From contig MU405302.1 in the NCBI GenBank assembly GCA_022836615.1, forward strand, positions 1 through 64,000: DNA of 64,000 nt, given 5' to 3'. The first letter of the stretch is position 1. Each line of letters begins with the position of its first letter. The position numbers and the translations under genes were made by a program. Source of the DNA: Annulohypoxylon bovei var. microspora (lineage: Eukaryota; Ascomycota; Sordariomycetes; Xylariales; Hypoxylaceae). Below, in pieces: positions 12,277 to 22,965 of this stretch. The notes beneath the pieces were generated by a model. It saw only the letters and a program-made list of their open reading frames with translations. It was not told the origin of the DNA and ran no database searches.

Positions 12277-12903
12277 GCTGACGCGAGAGATGTAAAGACA
12301 CCAAGAAATATCGTGATTTACATAGATGTTGCCAGTTCCCTACAGGAGATATGATTTATTAGGACATCAGCCCACAGCGGCACAGCCACCAATCAAATCC
12401 ATAGACAGGGGTCACCTACAGCGCTAGCATGGTAGATCATGACGCGTAGGTAGGTGTATCGCAACGTGCGAGAGAACACTGTAGATAATACCTGGACTCA
12501 AATGTTAGATATCCCAGTCTCCCACTGTCCAACGCGTCCTTCTCTAGTAGTTTGCTTCTAAACTTGTCATCAAACAGTTTACTCAGGAGACCACGTTCTC
12601 TTCGCTACTTTCTGCCCCGATATCCTTTCGTATTTTATTATTAGATACCGGCCTCACGGGGGTAACATCACGAAACGTCGTATCATTAGGTAGGGAAGAC
12701 ATATTGTGCCCTGAAAGGCATGCGGTATATGTTCTCGAAGGGCGCAATCACGTGATCGAAGGGCGCGACGACGTGAATTTGAAGCGACACGAATTGTGCA
12801 TAACGTTAATTATATAACTCATAAAAGGCGACTTTAACTCTATCTTCCCGTTGTAAAAAATGTCAATCTCAACCTCCCAACTTATATCAAAATTTTGACA
12901 GAG
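12277..12903. promoter_or_regulatory. Divergent intergenic region (HET / DHA2 transporter)
   Basis: About 630 bp between divergent genes. A TATA-like TTATATAAC lies near 12809, about 95 bp upstream of the transporter start. No other gene is seen. Confidence 0.4.
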
Positions 12904-14674
12904 ATGGCTGAGCAAAAGCAAGCGACAATGGACGATATCACAGCCCCTAAACCCAATACGGTGGACGCCGAGCCCCCATCTACTCCCGCAGAGCGCCCCC
13001 CTGACGATCCAGCCATCGAGCCCCTCGATATTCTCGAAGCCCCTAAAGTCCGCACAAAGCTCCGCATCTACTCTATCTTAGTCTCGCTCTATGTACAATT
13101 CCCGCGTCTTAGCCCTCACAAGTCCTTAACTAGGTAGCTAACGATACTTCTAGCTCGTCCTTTTCGTAGCAGCCCTTGACCAAACCATCGTCGCAACATC
13201 CATCCCCACAATTTCCGCCTCTCTGCACTCCGCCTCGGGCTACATCTGGATCGGCGGCGCGTACCTGCTAGCCAACGCCGCGGCGGGCCCGATCTGGGCC
13301 AAGTGCAGCGACATATGGGGCCGCAAGCCCGCGCTTCTGGGCGCGGTCGGCATCTTCGCCGTCGCCAGCGTGATCGCCGCGCTGAGCACGAGCATGCAGA
13401 TGCTGATCGCCGCGCGGGCGCTGCAAGGCGCGGCCGGCGGCGCCCTGATGCAGCTGGTGACGATCACGATCTCGGACCTCTTCAGCATGCGACGCCGGTC
13501 GCTGTACTTCGGACTGCTGGGCCTGATGTGGGCGGTCGCCGCGTCGGCCGGGCCGCTGGTCGGAGGCGCGCTGACGGAGCTCGTCAGCTGGCGCTGGTGC
13601 TTCTGGATCAATCTCCCGGTGTGCGGCCTCGCGTTCGTGCTCCTGCTGCTCCTCTTGGACGTGCACAATCCGCGCACGAAGTTGAGCGAAGGCGTAAAGG
13701 CCATCGACTGGTTCGGGACTGTGTCTATCCTAGCGGTAACTCTTCTGCTTCTCCTCGGCCTGGACTTCGGCGGCGCCATATTCCCCTGGAACAGCCCGAA
13801 GGTCATCTGCTTAATCGTGTTCGGGACGGCGATGATCGGCTTCTTCTTATTCAGCGAAAAACGCCTTGCCAAGTACCCCTTGATGCCGCTCAGCATGTTC
13901 AACGACTGGTCCAACAACGCAGCTTTTCTTCTCGCTTTTATGCACAGCATGGTCTCTATCGGCGTAGAATACTATCTACCGCTGTACTTCCAAAGCGTAA
14001 AGCAAGCTTCGCCTTTTCATAGTGGTCTTTTAATAATACCTATGATGATAACGGAAGCGGCTGTGGACATTTCGGTTGGCGTACTGATTCATCGGACAGG
14101 CCGCTACAGGGAAATCATATGGGCCGGAGTAACGCTCATGACCTTGGGTACAGGACTTTATATCACATTTGACACTGATACATCGACTGCGAAGATCATC
14201 GGGCTCGAAATCCTTGGCGGTCTCGGCCCTGCGCTTCTATTCCAAGCGCCCATGATCGCCGTCCAAAACACCGTCAGCCAGGCCGATATTGCGTCGGCTA
14301 CAGCGACTTTAGGATTTACCCGTAACCTAGCAACGTCGCTGTCTATCGTGCTTGGTGGAGTGGTGTTCCAGAACAGCATGAATTCTCGCCACTCATCTCT
14401 CGCAGCTGCCGGTCTTAGCCAGTCAGTCCTCGATGCCCTATCTGGCGATCAAGCAGCGGCGAATGTGGAGATCGTCAAGTCTATCCCGGATGCGTCCCAG
14501 CGCTTAGCGGTACAAGATGCCTTTGCGTGGAGCATCAGGAACATGTTCATCATGTACACCGGCGTGGCGGGTGTTGCGATGGTAGCAAGCGCTTTCATCA
14601 AGCACAAACGTCTGAGCACCGAGCACGAGGAAACGAAGACGGGGATACAGCAGCTGACACAGCGGGAGGCTTGA
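12904..14674 (+). CDS. MFS multidrug efflux transporter, DHA2 (14-TMS) type
   Basis: Predicted 569-residue plasma-membrane drug:H+ antiporter-like carrier. Two exons: 12904-13092 and 13154-14674; the 61-nt intron starts GTACAA, has a GCTAAC branch site and ends CTAG. The N-terminal 50 residues are polar and Pro/Glu-rich. The first membrane segment carries the 14-TMS signature LDQTIVATSIPTI. The loop motif is SDIWGRKPAL, and the antiporter motif C region is GPLVGGAL. About 14 hydrophobic segments follow. Such pumps export toxins or secondary metabolites, but no biosynthetic core gene lies nearby. The start is the first in-frame ATG. Confidence 0.92.
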
Positions 14675-14830
14675 GTTCGAATATGGAGTTGCGCATAATC
14701 CGAAGAGCTAATTTTAGGGAATATCACTTCTTCATGTCACCTCTAGTGTCTTATGACAGCCCTCTGGAGGTTAGACAATTAAACGGTGTTGATGAGCAGA
14801 TCTATGTCACCTTCTGTATTGCCTGCTCCT

Positions 14831-15277
14831 CTAAGCGGACCCCTGAGCTTCATCTTCACCAGATTCATACGTGCACTTCGCCTTTATGTCGCCCCGGCAG
14901 TTGTTGATATAAGTTGCCTGCAGCTCTTGCCAGAACCCATAGTGATTGCAGTCAAACATATCCCGCCGACTCTTCACGTACCACTCCATCTCCGACAAAG
15001 TGAACACGCCTATGTATGACCGCATAAATGAATGCCACTCTTCATCGAGGCGCCGCCTAAGTTGTATTTGCTGGCAAGGGCTACATGGTCTGTCGCGTAT
15101 TATAGCATCTTTCCAAACGTTGGGTGTTGTTTTCTCTCGTGTTCTCGGCCCGCAGTAGACTGGATCTTCTATTGATCCTATAAGGATTGCCCATTCACAG
15201 GCCAGGATTGGCTGCGGTGGTGTGACATCTGTGTCCTCGTGTCGACAGTTAAAATACACCCGCCTCCACCAACACAT
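14831..15277 (-). CDS. Hypothetical small Cys-containing protein
   Basis: Single-exon 148-residue frame beginning MCWWRRVYFNCRHED. Cysteines recur at the N-terminus, in CEWAI, YCGP, a CSPC pair near the middle, then DCNHYGF, NCRGD and KCTYE. The arrangement resembles small cytosolic fungal proteins with paired Cys/His clusters that may bind zinc. It has no signal peptide or membrane segment. It is convergent with the DHA2 transporter gene (156 bp apart). Codon content and Cys spacing suggest a real gene, but I do not recognise a named family and give no function. Confidence 0.55.
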   Translation of the reverse strand: MCWWRRVYFNCRHEDTDVTPPQPILACEWAILIGSIEDPVYCGPRTREKTTPNVWKDAIIRDRPCSPCQQIQLRRRLDEEWHSFMRSYIGVFTLSEMEWYVKSRRDMFDCNHYGFWQELQATYINNCRGDIKAKCTYESGEDEAQGSA

Positions 15278-16245
15278 CGCTGCGATATGCTTTCAAGTTC
15301 AGATGGGTAGGTATATTGGTAACTTGGTCTTATTAGTGCTAATATAACGTAGGTATGTAATTTTGTGATGTCGAGAAGCTAAATATGAGAGGAAATATTT
15401 GATACTGCCGTTAAACCGTGGAAATCCACCCGTCTCGTTTGAATAGGAGGCTAAATTGGGTTCAATGTTGTTACTTCCTAGTTCGATCTGGCGTAGATAG
15501 CATGGATAGGCTAGAAATGTTGTAAAAATCGTGAACCGTGGTTGTCATAGGTGAGGCAAGCTGTAGTCATCGCATGATCCGTGGGCTATTCCCTACTCGC
15601 ACAGAAAGATCCTATGATTCACTGCGTGGCACCTACCTAGGTACCTACGTAGGGTGAAGTTGCTACAGACAATTATTTAGCGGGACGTGCTCCTCTATGG
15701 TAGCCAGCTTGTGTCGAGTTTGGACATTCACGATAAGATGCAAATGTTTCATGACCGGAATCTCGACATCTCCCAACCCTCTGGCATACTGTCGGACAAA
15801 CCACTAGACCAAAAGGAAGGTATTAATTATGAAATCATAATCTTATCTTATATCTGACACACCCCCCAAGGTTCTGACTGTATACAGACGGAAACTTGCT
15901 AAAAGCTCGTTTTTACTACGCCATTGTTGCAGTGTGATTCGAACCTATCTCTTAGGGTGATATACCTGCATCAAACAAGTTAGGAATGTCGCGATTTGAC
16001 CGGCTTCTTCGTCCACCGGGTGGCATGATCTTTGTTCCGGCACTAGCACAATTCCAACAAGGCAAGTTGGCTGGCCGCCTGCGACCTGAGACAACACACA
16101 TCACATATGCAGAAAGGGTTCTTACCTGACAAGATATTAGAATTCTCTTCGGCAACTAGACGCAAGTTAGGTGGCGTTTACATAGTCAAACCGATTCCCC
16201 CTTCTTTTATCCGAAAACAACGGTCCTCAATCAACCAACTCCAAT
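15278..16245. other. Intergenic, no gene seen
   Basis: About 970 bp with short ORFs only. It contains a palindromic CCTA/TAGG cluster near 15,632-15,655. A GGTTCGAATCA word on the minus strand near 15,940 lacks tRNA stems. Confidence 0.55.
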
Positions 16246-17669
16246 ATGAAGTGGTCTTGTGCGCTTCAGCCGTGTGATCTGCCGGCCTTAAGGGCGCTCC
16301 ATGGACAGTGCGAACTTTGCCACCGACATTTCTGCACAAAACATGTGGTGTCAGCGCTGCATACTTGTCCTACAAAAGAGGTTTGAATGGGCGAAACAAA
16401 ACTTGAACAAAGCCAGAATGTCTGACATGGTTACAGGATATCCACGCGATATATATATCTGGTGACCCAGCTAAGCTCAAAGATCTGAACTTGGTCCGAC
16501 GAACGGCGGGCGAAAAGGTGATCTCTAGATTGTTAGAAACTATCAATTACGATGCCCTTTGCGTGCGTGCAGAGACTTTACGTGATGGGATCAAATGTAC
16601 TGTCAATCTCCCGTCAGCCGATCAAGCATACTTCAACTTTGACGTCCTTGGTGGGTGTAACTACCATGGCTCGATCGTGTTTGAAGACGGCAAAACTTGG
16701 TTGGCAAGATTCAGACTCCCAAATCACAACGAACCTCCATTGCAGGAGAGGAACTTCGATAGACGCAGTGAGTTTGCAACATATTGCTTCCTTGCTGGAA
16801 CTGCTGTTCCAGTCCCTGAGGTGTACGACTGTGCTGACGACGACGATCCTATGAATCTTGTTGGCGCTGGGTATATTCTGCTTGAAAAACTAGCAGGGAA
16901 GCCATTGGCCTGGCACGAAGCAAGCGAGGTGCAGAAAGAAAAGTTCTCTCGTCAGTTAGCAGAGATTTATACCAACCTGGAACAGCATCCTCTCAATGGG
17001 CTAGGACGTCTACAGCTCTCGTCTATGGGGCTGCCAGAAGCCGGACCAGCCTTTTTCGACTACGGCTCGAGAGGAAACTTGATCCCATTCGGCTCATTCA
17101 GTCATTCAAACGACTACTACACAGCCCCGATTCAGCAGAAAATCCGGCTCATTAAAACCGGGGAGATCACATCTTCTGCGCCTCTTGATCAATACCTTGT
17201 CTATATGAGTCTCCTTGACTCTCTCCCACCAAATGAGTCGGGTCCTTTTTTCCTCCGTCATGTGGATTCTAGAGACGCGAATTTCTTAGTCGATGATGAC
17301 TACAATATCACTGGCATCATCGACTGGGAGCTGGCCATTCTTACTTCAAAAGGCTCGGCATTCCAATCGCCTCTCTTGCTGTACAATTTGGGCGAACTGT
17401 ACCATAAAGGTCTCTCAACGCCAAGCGAAGATGAAAAGCGCCTTTCTAAGATCTTGCGGGAGGAGAAAGGGGCAGTTGAGCTTTCTGCATTGGCGGAGCA
17501 AAAACTGCATTTTCGAGTTGATCAAGTCATTGAGACTGATCCTTGGGATCGGCAAAATTTTGTGAGGCTTTTCAGTGGGTGGTGGAAAGTCACCAATGGG
17601 GTGGAAACATTCGATTGGGATACGTGGTCCAAGCAGGCACTTGACAAGTATGGCGATGGATGCCTATGA
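16246..17669 (+). CDS. APH-type phosphotransferase with AN1-like zinc-finger N-terminus
   Basis: Predicted 455-residue protein. Exon 1 (16246-16380, 45 codons) encodes a Cys/His cluster with spacing C-x4-C-x11-C-x2-C-x4-C-x2-H-x5-H-x-C at residues 5-41, close to the AN1 zinc-finger pattern. A 56-nt intron (16381-16436, GTTTGA to TTACAG, phase 0) joins it to exon 2 (16437-17669), an aminoglycoside-phosphotransferase-like kinase fold. Catalytic motifs are HVDSRDANFL (Asp and Asn) and IIDWE (metal-binding Asp). Calling only the longest open frame would miss exon 1. Fungal APH-fold proteins rarely have known substrates. The 3' end overlaps the start of a decayed FunK1 kinase by about 20 nt. Confidence 0.85.
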
Positions 17670-19330
17670 GAATCGGTGGTTTTCCCGAATAGCTGACAGA
17701 ACAGTCTCTGGCGACCTTGCTATACTATACGGGCGCGTGGATTCGAACCAGTTGGATACCGCATCAGCTATCCCTCTAGTGGAGCTGATTGTCAGGAATG
17801 AACCTGGCACACCGACTTCGAATGACGCGAATATTTGGTGTACGGTGTTTGAGTTTATTGCGCGAACGAGTTCTTCGACGCCACCCACTGCCTTCGAGAA
17901 AGCCGTCTTCGACACGCCACTACGATGGAGTTCGGCTTCTGAGAGAGGTATTGAGCAAAGACACAATGAAGTTGACCAGCGGATACTTGAGGAACTCACA
18001 GGGCGCGTCTACTACGATGTTGGAGGCTTCCACGAGCGATGCTTCGAAGGGAAGGTCTGGACGAACAACGTAAGGGATATCTACGAAGAATCGAGGCAGG
18101 GCTTCCACCAAGTCAAACAAACGAAATTCAAGGCTATTATTTGCTTTGAATCAAATCAAATCAAATAAGATATAAAACGATTTATTTTGCGATATCTTAG
18201 GTTTGATTTGATTAGTAATCGTTAAAAGTGGAGAAATCACCCCTGATCTAACGCGCCAACCCCACGTTAACCCTCGTCAACCATGTCGTCGCGACGCGAA
18301 AGCTTAGGCCACTATGCGGCTTTATAACAGGTAGGCAAGGTGACAAAAAGGCTGGGAGATCCGAGGTTGAGAAGGGGGTAAAACCACCAAGTCAGGGCCA
18401 AAATGGGTATATATGTGGGTTTTGTGGACCTCATAATATGAGTATCCACCCAAACAAACTGAAAAGTCTACTTTGATTTGCCAGTATCGTGAGAAATTTG
18501 ATTTGATTCAAACAATCAAATCAAACAGCTAATCAAAGCAAATAACCATTTGACTTGATGGAAGCCCTGAGATTATCGAGGACCCAATATACAGAAGGTC
18601 GCTGGGGCGATTGGCCGGAACCTTCACTTCAGGGTCCCTTTTTGCGTGGTTCATGAAGTTCCAGGATATTGTTCTCAGCGGACTTGGGTTTGAACACGTT
18701 TATTAAGCGTGACGGCAATGGCAAGTATATCGTCACACAAGATGTGAGGATCTCTTTGGAGGACAAGCCAATCGCCTGGACAAAAGCGATAGCATGCCGG
18801 CGAATAACGTGTTATCGAGGAAAGAGTCCCGTGTCAACGGACTGGGAGTATGTTGGGAAGTTCGCTTGGCCGTCCGACAAAAGGCAGCGGGAGGGAGAAC
18901 TGTTAAAGTTGGCAAAGGAGAAAGGAGTCACGGGCATTGCTGTGTGGTTCAATCATGAGCAGATTACTATCGACGGCGACCCGGACACCATCTCACATTT
19001 GCGACGAGCCATGAAGTTTGGGTTGCCACGGAGGCCGTCGAAGAAAGCTTTTTGGGTTGATAGTAGTCCAGAATCCAGCCGGGCGTACTCGAAAACAAGC
19101 CTCAAGGGTAGGTCAGGGAGCAGTGTAGCTCACTCAATTAGCCTAGAAATCGGTACAGGTAGCGCCACAACTAAAACACTGTCTCTCCCCTATCAAGCTG
19201 AGCTTCTGTTGCTTGATATTCCTTCAGCCACACTTTCTACAGCTGACTCCTCAAAAGTGACAGACACTGTTATATTCTTACGTATACCCTCCTCATTAGA
19301 AGGTTCGACACTGTCTATACCCAATTGATC
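17650..19330 (+). pseudogene. FunK1-type fungal protein kinase, disrupted
   Basis: Remains of a fungal-type protein kinase (FunK1). The N-terminal part (17650 to about 18096) has family-like text such as TPPTAFEKAVFDTPLR, ILEELTGRVYYDV and ending YEESR. An inverted-repeat element then interrupts it. The frame resumes near 18576 with TQYTEGRWGDWPEPS, then slips by one base in a T run near 18640 (PFL-R versus PF-AWFMKFQD). Near 18,690 the text jumps from FQDIVLSGLG straight to LNTFIKRDGNGKY, so a large central stretch is missing. WEYVGKFAWPSDKRQ and GELLKLAKEKGV follow. The catalytic region is not found. At least three lesions make it a pseudogene. The 3' end is in intergenic sequence convergent with the rhodopsin gene. 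Confidence 0.8.
18097..18569. mobile_element. Small non-coding inverted-repeat element (MITE-like) inside FunK1 pseudogene
   Basis: The left end CAGGGCTTCC (18097) is inverted at the right end as GGAAGCCCTG (to 18569). The similarity continues inward with CAAGTCAAA and TTATTTGCTTTGA on both sides, broken by small differences. Runs of CAAAT repeats lie just inside both ends. TCGAGG sits directly at the left edge and recurs about 6 bp beyond the right edge, in the context aATCGAGG / tATCGAGG, which looks like a mutated 8-bp target duplication of hAT type. The host reading frame is interrupted exactly here. No transposase is encoded in the 470 bp. Confidence 0.7.
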
Positions 19331-20826
19331 CATCGGATACGCACCGCCCTCATTACGCGGAAAGCCATTGTCAATGCTACTACTGATATCCGCAGCATAC
19401 ATGTATTCGTGAAGGCGTTGAAAGGGACCGTCGTTGTCTAAGTTTCTGTTAACTTGATCCTGTTTCCTCGAGTTAAACGTATTTATATCGCTAGAAGGGT
19501 CACTTCTGTTTCGCGTAAAGCCTCTGGGCTTTTTTAGAATGGGCCTCAAAGTCGGTATCGAGACAGCCAAAAGGACAAGATAAGCCTCGAGACTAGTAGT
19601 GTACATATGTAAGCTTGTTTCCGTCTTAGAACTCTGGATTTGGGAAGAGGATCAACATACGTCCACCAGATTGCCAGTTTAGCCATTTCATCTAAAGCAG
19701 GCGAGCCGGTAAGCTTAGAACAATCACACAAAAGTTGATTACCTACATGTCGAATCATCAGTCACGCTAATGGCGCGAAGGTTGATAGTCTTAATAATAG
19801 ATGCAATCATTGCACTAGAAAAGAAAATCTGTAAGAATTTACATACCTAACGATCAAGTGACTTGGGATGATGGGCGACTCACAAGATTCCTAACCCCAT
19901 AATGCAGCTCAAGTACACTTTCTGCTTTAACCCCATTTTCAAATTCCAAAACAGACTAGTTGGGTAAAGTGCTAGGATGAAGTCTACTAAAGAGCACACC
20001 GCTAGGATCTGTCAGTTTCTGAATAAGACTAGGTACGCGAAGCTTTGGAAAATAGGACCTGATGGCCTGCATAATGCCAATCTGACCAATCATATTGGTT
20101 AGGTATGATATCGTGTCGATCTTTGATGTTGTTGTCTTGCGCCAGTCAAAGGGATAGGCCGCCTCCGACGCCAGTGTACCGCCATGGCTCCGTAAAAAGT
20201 AACGATGATTCTCAAAAATTCATGTTTACTTACAGCTCTGGAAATAGCCTGTATATTCTTGTACATGCGGAGACCAACAGTCGTGTTTGAGACTGGAATC
20301 CCAATAGGCATTAATCGGTTTACATTGAGAAAAGCTGATAATGATGGTCACAACGTCCACTATAAACTGTATGCATATAATAGCCCATAGAAATCGGCGT
20401 CGTGCTTTCGTTGGTGGCATAAGACCGAGGAGTAGAAACGCGAACGAGATTCGACCAAAACCGGGAGATAAGATAGAAAAGAACTCGCATAGGTACACCC
20501 ATTTAATGGCGTACATTTTATGCATTGGCCGCGATTCGAAGACTTCGACATGCTCTCCTAGGCCCCAAGTGGAAGAAATCGTTAAAAATATGCTGTCACC
20601 TAGAGCAAGAAGCTGTCATAGAGGTATTAGCTACCTTCCGACGATTTGTTTCATAGAATACGGTAGATAATCTCACCAGAGTAACTGCAATAATGTAGTC
20701 ATCTATTGTAAAGACTCGTACAATTCGCAGGCGAACGTAAAACCGTGCAAAAACTACTGCCGTAGCGAGAGTAGCAAAGACCCAGGCGACGGCGACCACA
20801 GCTGGCCCGAGATTGTCTAACGACAT
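19193..20826 (-). CDS. Fungal rhodopsin-domain integral membrane protein
   Basis: Predicted 381-residue seven-pass membrane protein of the fungal rhodopsin-domain family (PF20684-type, no retinal binding implied). Six exons: 20826-20677, 20612-20234, 20001-19884, 19814-19747, 19691-19661 and 19592-19193; all phases agree. Landmarks are FYVRLRIVRVFTIDDYI in exon 1, then TWGLGEHVEV and SQCKPINAYWD, then VDFILALYPTSLFWNLKMGLK, ASIIKTINL, and the last membrane helix LEAYLVLLAVSIPTLRP. The tail is hydrophilic. Intron 2 is 232 nt, several times longer than the others. The biological role of this large family is mostly unknown. Convergent with the FunK1 relic. Confidence 0.85.
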
Positions 20827-21517
20827 TGGCTAAGCTAGTATGCTTAGTACAGTGAGAACTAACTAGTGTAAAGATTTAAGATAAAATAGAAGTACAGAAG
20901 AGAAAGCTACCTACCCTACCAGAAATGAAGAACATGAGACTATTATTGCTGGCTAATACTTGTACTCTGGACTTTTAGGATGTAGATGTAGCACAAAAGC
21001 GCCAATATCACCTCCTCTGCCAGCTACATGGCTTCGGTGTGAGCAATCATGCGCTGAAGTATTCGGTGTCTCGTGTAGTGCAACACCGTAGGATTCAAGC
21101 CTGGATCGTTTTGTGGTAGATAACTTGTTTGTAGCAACTAATAGCTTGAAATTTAGAGTCCTATTCGCCTTTCCAAACTAGGCTTACGACTTATCACACG
21201 CAGGGAAGTAACAAATTAATTAAACCGAAAAGTTTCCATTGCCTAGATGACGCGCTCGGCCTCATTCACTGGTGTTAAATTAATATAAATAGAACCAGAA
21301 GCAACAAACAGGTAACCCCGGAGTTTTCAGATACTTACCTAGTATATTGACCAACCCGCGGCAAGCTCTGGCTGTTGCACAAACTGCCTCCTGCGTAGGT
21401 TCTCTTCCGACTCATCCGTAGAGCTTTTGTCTACCAATAGGTACTCTTTCCAAACACTTCTAAATCCAAGTACCTACCTACCTACGTATTCGCTCTATAC
21501 CTACCTAGTTATTCACA
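20827..21517. promoter_or_regulatory. Divergent intergenic region (rhodopsin / O-methyltransferase)
   Basis: About 690 bp. A CCTACCTACCTACG tract at about 21471-21486 lies just upstream of the methyltransferase start. Nothing else recognisable. Confidence 0.4.
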
Positions 21518-22965
21518 ATGACTTCGAGTTCAGATCAAACAATTACCCTTATCGAGAAGCTTAACAGTCTGAGCTCAAGGCTATCTTCGAACGATGATAT
21601 CTATGCTAGAAGCGAGGCGTTGCAATTAAGTAAACAGTTGACTACAAGCCTCGAGGAACCAAAGGATGCAGCAGTACACTTGGCGTTTTCGGTATTTTCT
21701 CGCACTCGGATATGTTCTGGTTTATTAACCTACTAATCTTGCTAGCCACTCATTGTCATAGCTGCAAGAATGGCAGTCAACCTTGACCTGTTCAAGTTTA
21801 TCCTTACCTATGATGGACCTATTACTTCCCAGAAGCTTGCCACTCTATCAGGCGGAGAGGAATTGCTCATTAGTATGTTATCTCTTCACTATTTCTAAGA
21901 AAAGAAGTTACGAGTTCACACATCACTAGTCAGAGTTCTAAGGCCTATGGCTGCGATAGGGTTCGTCAAGGAGGTCGGAGAACGAACCTGGGAAGCTACA
22001 CCGATCACGGAGGCTATGACAATAGAGGGAATTTCCGCAGGGCATAGAGTGATGTGAGTAACGATCAAACTAATAGATACATTGTGACTGCTCCTAGGCG
22101 CAGAAACATCAATATGAACGGTTACTAAGTATTAGTTTAGTGGGGAGATGGTTATGGGTGCTGCGACCAAAGCACCCAAATGGCTCAAAGAGTCCGGCCA
22201 GCGTTGTCCAATCAACCCTCATGACGGCTTCATGCAGTACGCTTTCCAAACGAAGTTGAACATATTTCAATTGCTCAGCACGATGCCTGATATGCTGAAA
22301 GACTTCAATTTATTCATGGGCAATACAATGGGAGCAAGGAGCTACTGGGTCGATTGGTTCCCGGTTCAAGAGCAACTCCTGGATGGCGCGTCGATGGAAT
22401 CTGCCTTGCTCGTCGACGTCGGCGCTGGGAAAGGTCACGATCTTGCCGCGTTCCACAATAAATATCCAGACCAAGGGCTTCTAGTACTGCAAGATCTAGA
22501 AGCCGTGACAGATGATATCGAAGACCTCAACCCAGCTATTAAGAGAATGACATACGATTTCTACACCGAACAGCCGGTGAAAGGTAGGAAATCTCCACCA
22601 ACCCCATCTATAGGAACCAAGAAAGATCTATTAACCATTTCTTAGGCGCACGCTCATACTTCTACCATCACATTCTACACGATTGGTCCGATGAAAAGTG
22701 TTTAAAAATGCTACAACAACTCAAACCGGCAATGAAACCAGGCTATTCGAAGCTTCTCCTACATGAAATGATACTCCCGGAGCGTGGAGCGTCGAGTTTT
22801 CATTGCATGCTTGATATAGCTATGATGGCTTTCAACTCGGGTATGGAGCGGTCCGAAAGGCAGTGGGAGGAGTTGCTCAATAAGGCCGGGTTTGATGTGA
22901 TCAAGTTCTGGCTGCCTCCGCAGGGGGATGCTGATGGCATTGTAGAGGCAATGCTTAAGAATTAG
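21518..22965 (+). CDS. O-methyltransferase (SAM-dependent, plant/fungal type), apparent 1-bp frameshift
   Basis: Class of fungal O-methyltransferases that modify secondary metabolites (sterigmatocystin 8-O-methyltransferase-like fold). Exons: 21518-21691, 21746-21872, 21931-22053, 22141-22583 and 22646-22965. An N-terminal dimerisation/winged-helix region precedes the SAM-binding motif LLVDVGAGKGHDL, and HHILHDWSDEK holds the catalytic His. Exon 3 reads RVLRPMAAI in one frame and FVKEVGERTWEATPIT in another, with the switch near 21958-21962. The five exons sum to 1187 nt, one base short of a multiple of three. The copy is therefore either inactivated or carries a sequence error. Length with the base restored would be about 395 residues, normal for the family. 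Confidence 0.8.

Noticed and set aside
13240..14022. Long antisense and alternate-frame ORFs over the DHA2 transporter
   Set aside because: GC-rich codon shadow of a clear transporter frame; Arg/Ala/Pro-rich text without domain.
15920..16160. Possible minus-strand tRNA with a long intron (GGTTCGAATCA word near 15,940)
   Set aside because: The T-stem pairs in only two of five positions and no acceptor stem can be found.
12904..22965. Secondary-metabolite gene cluster (DHA2 pump, O-methyltransferase, kinase)
   Set aside because: No core PKS, NRPS, terpene or DMATS gene is present anywhere in the window.
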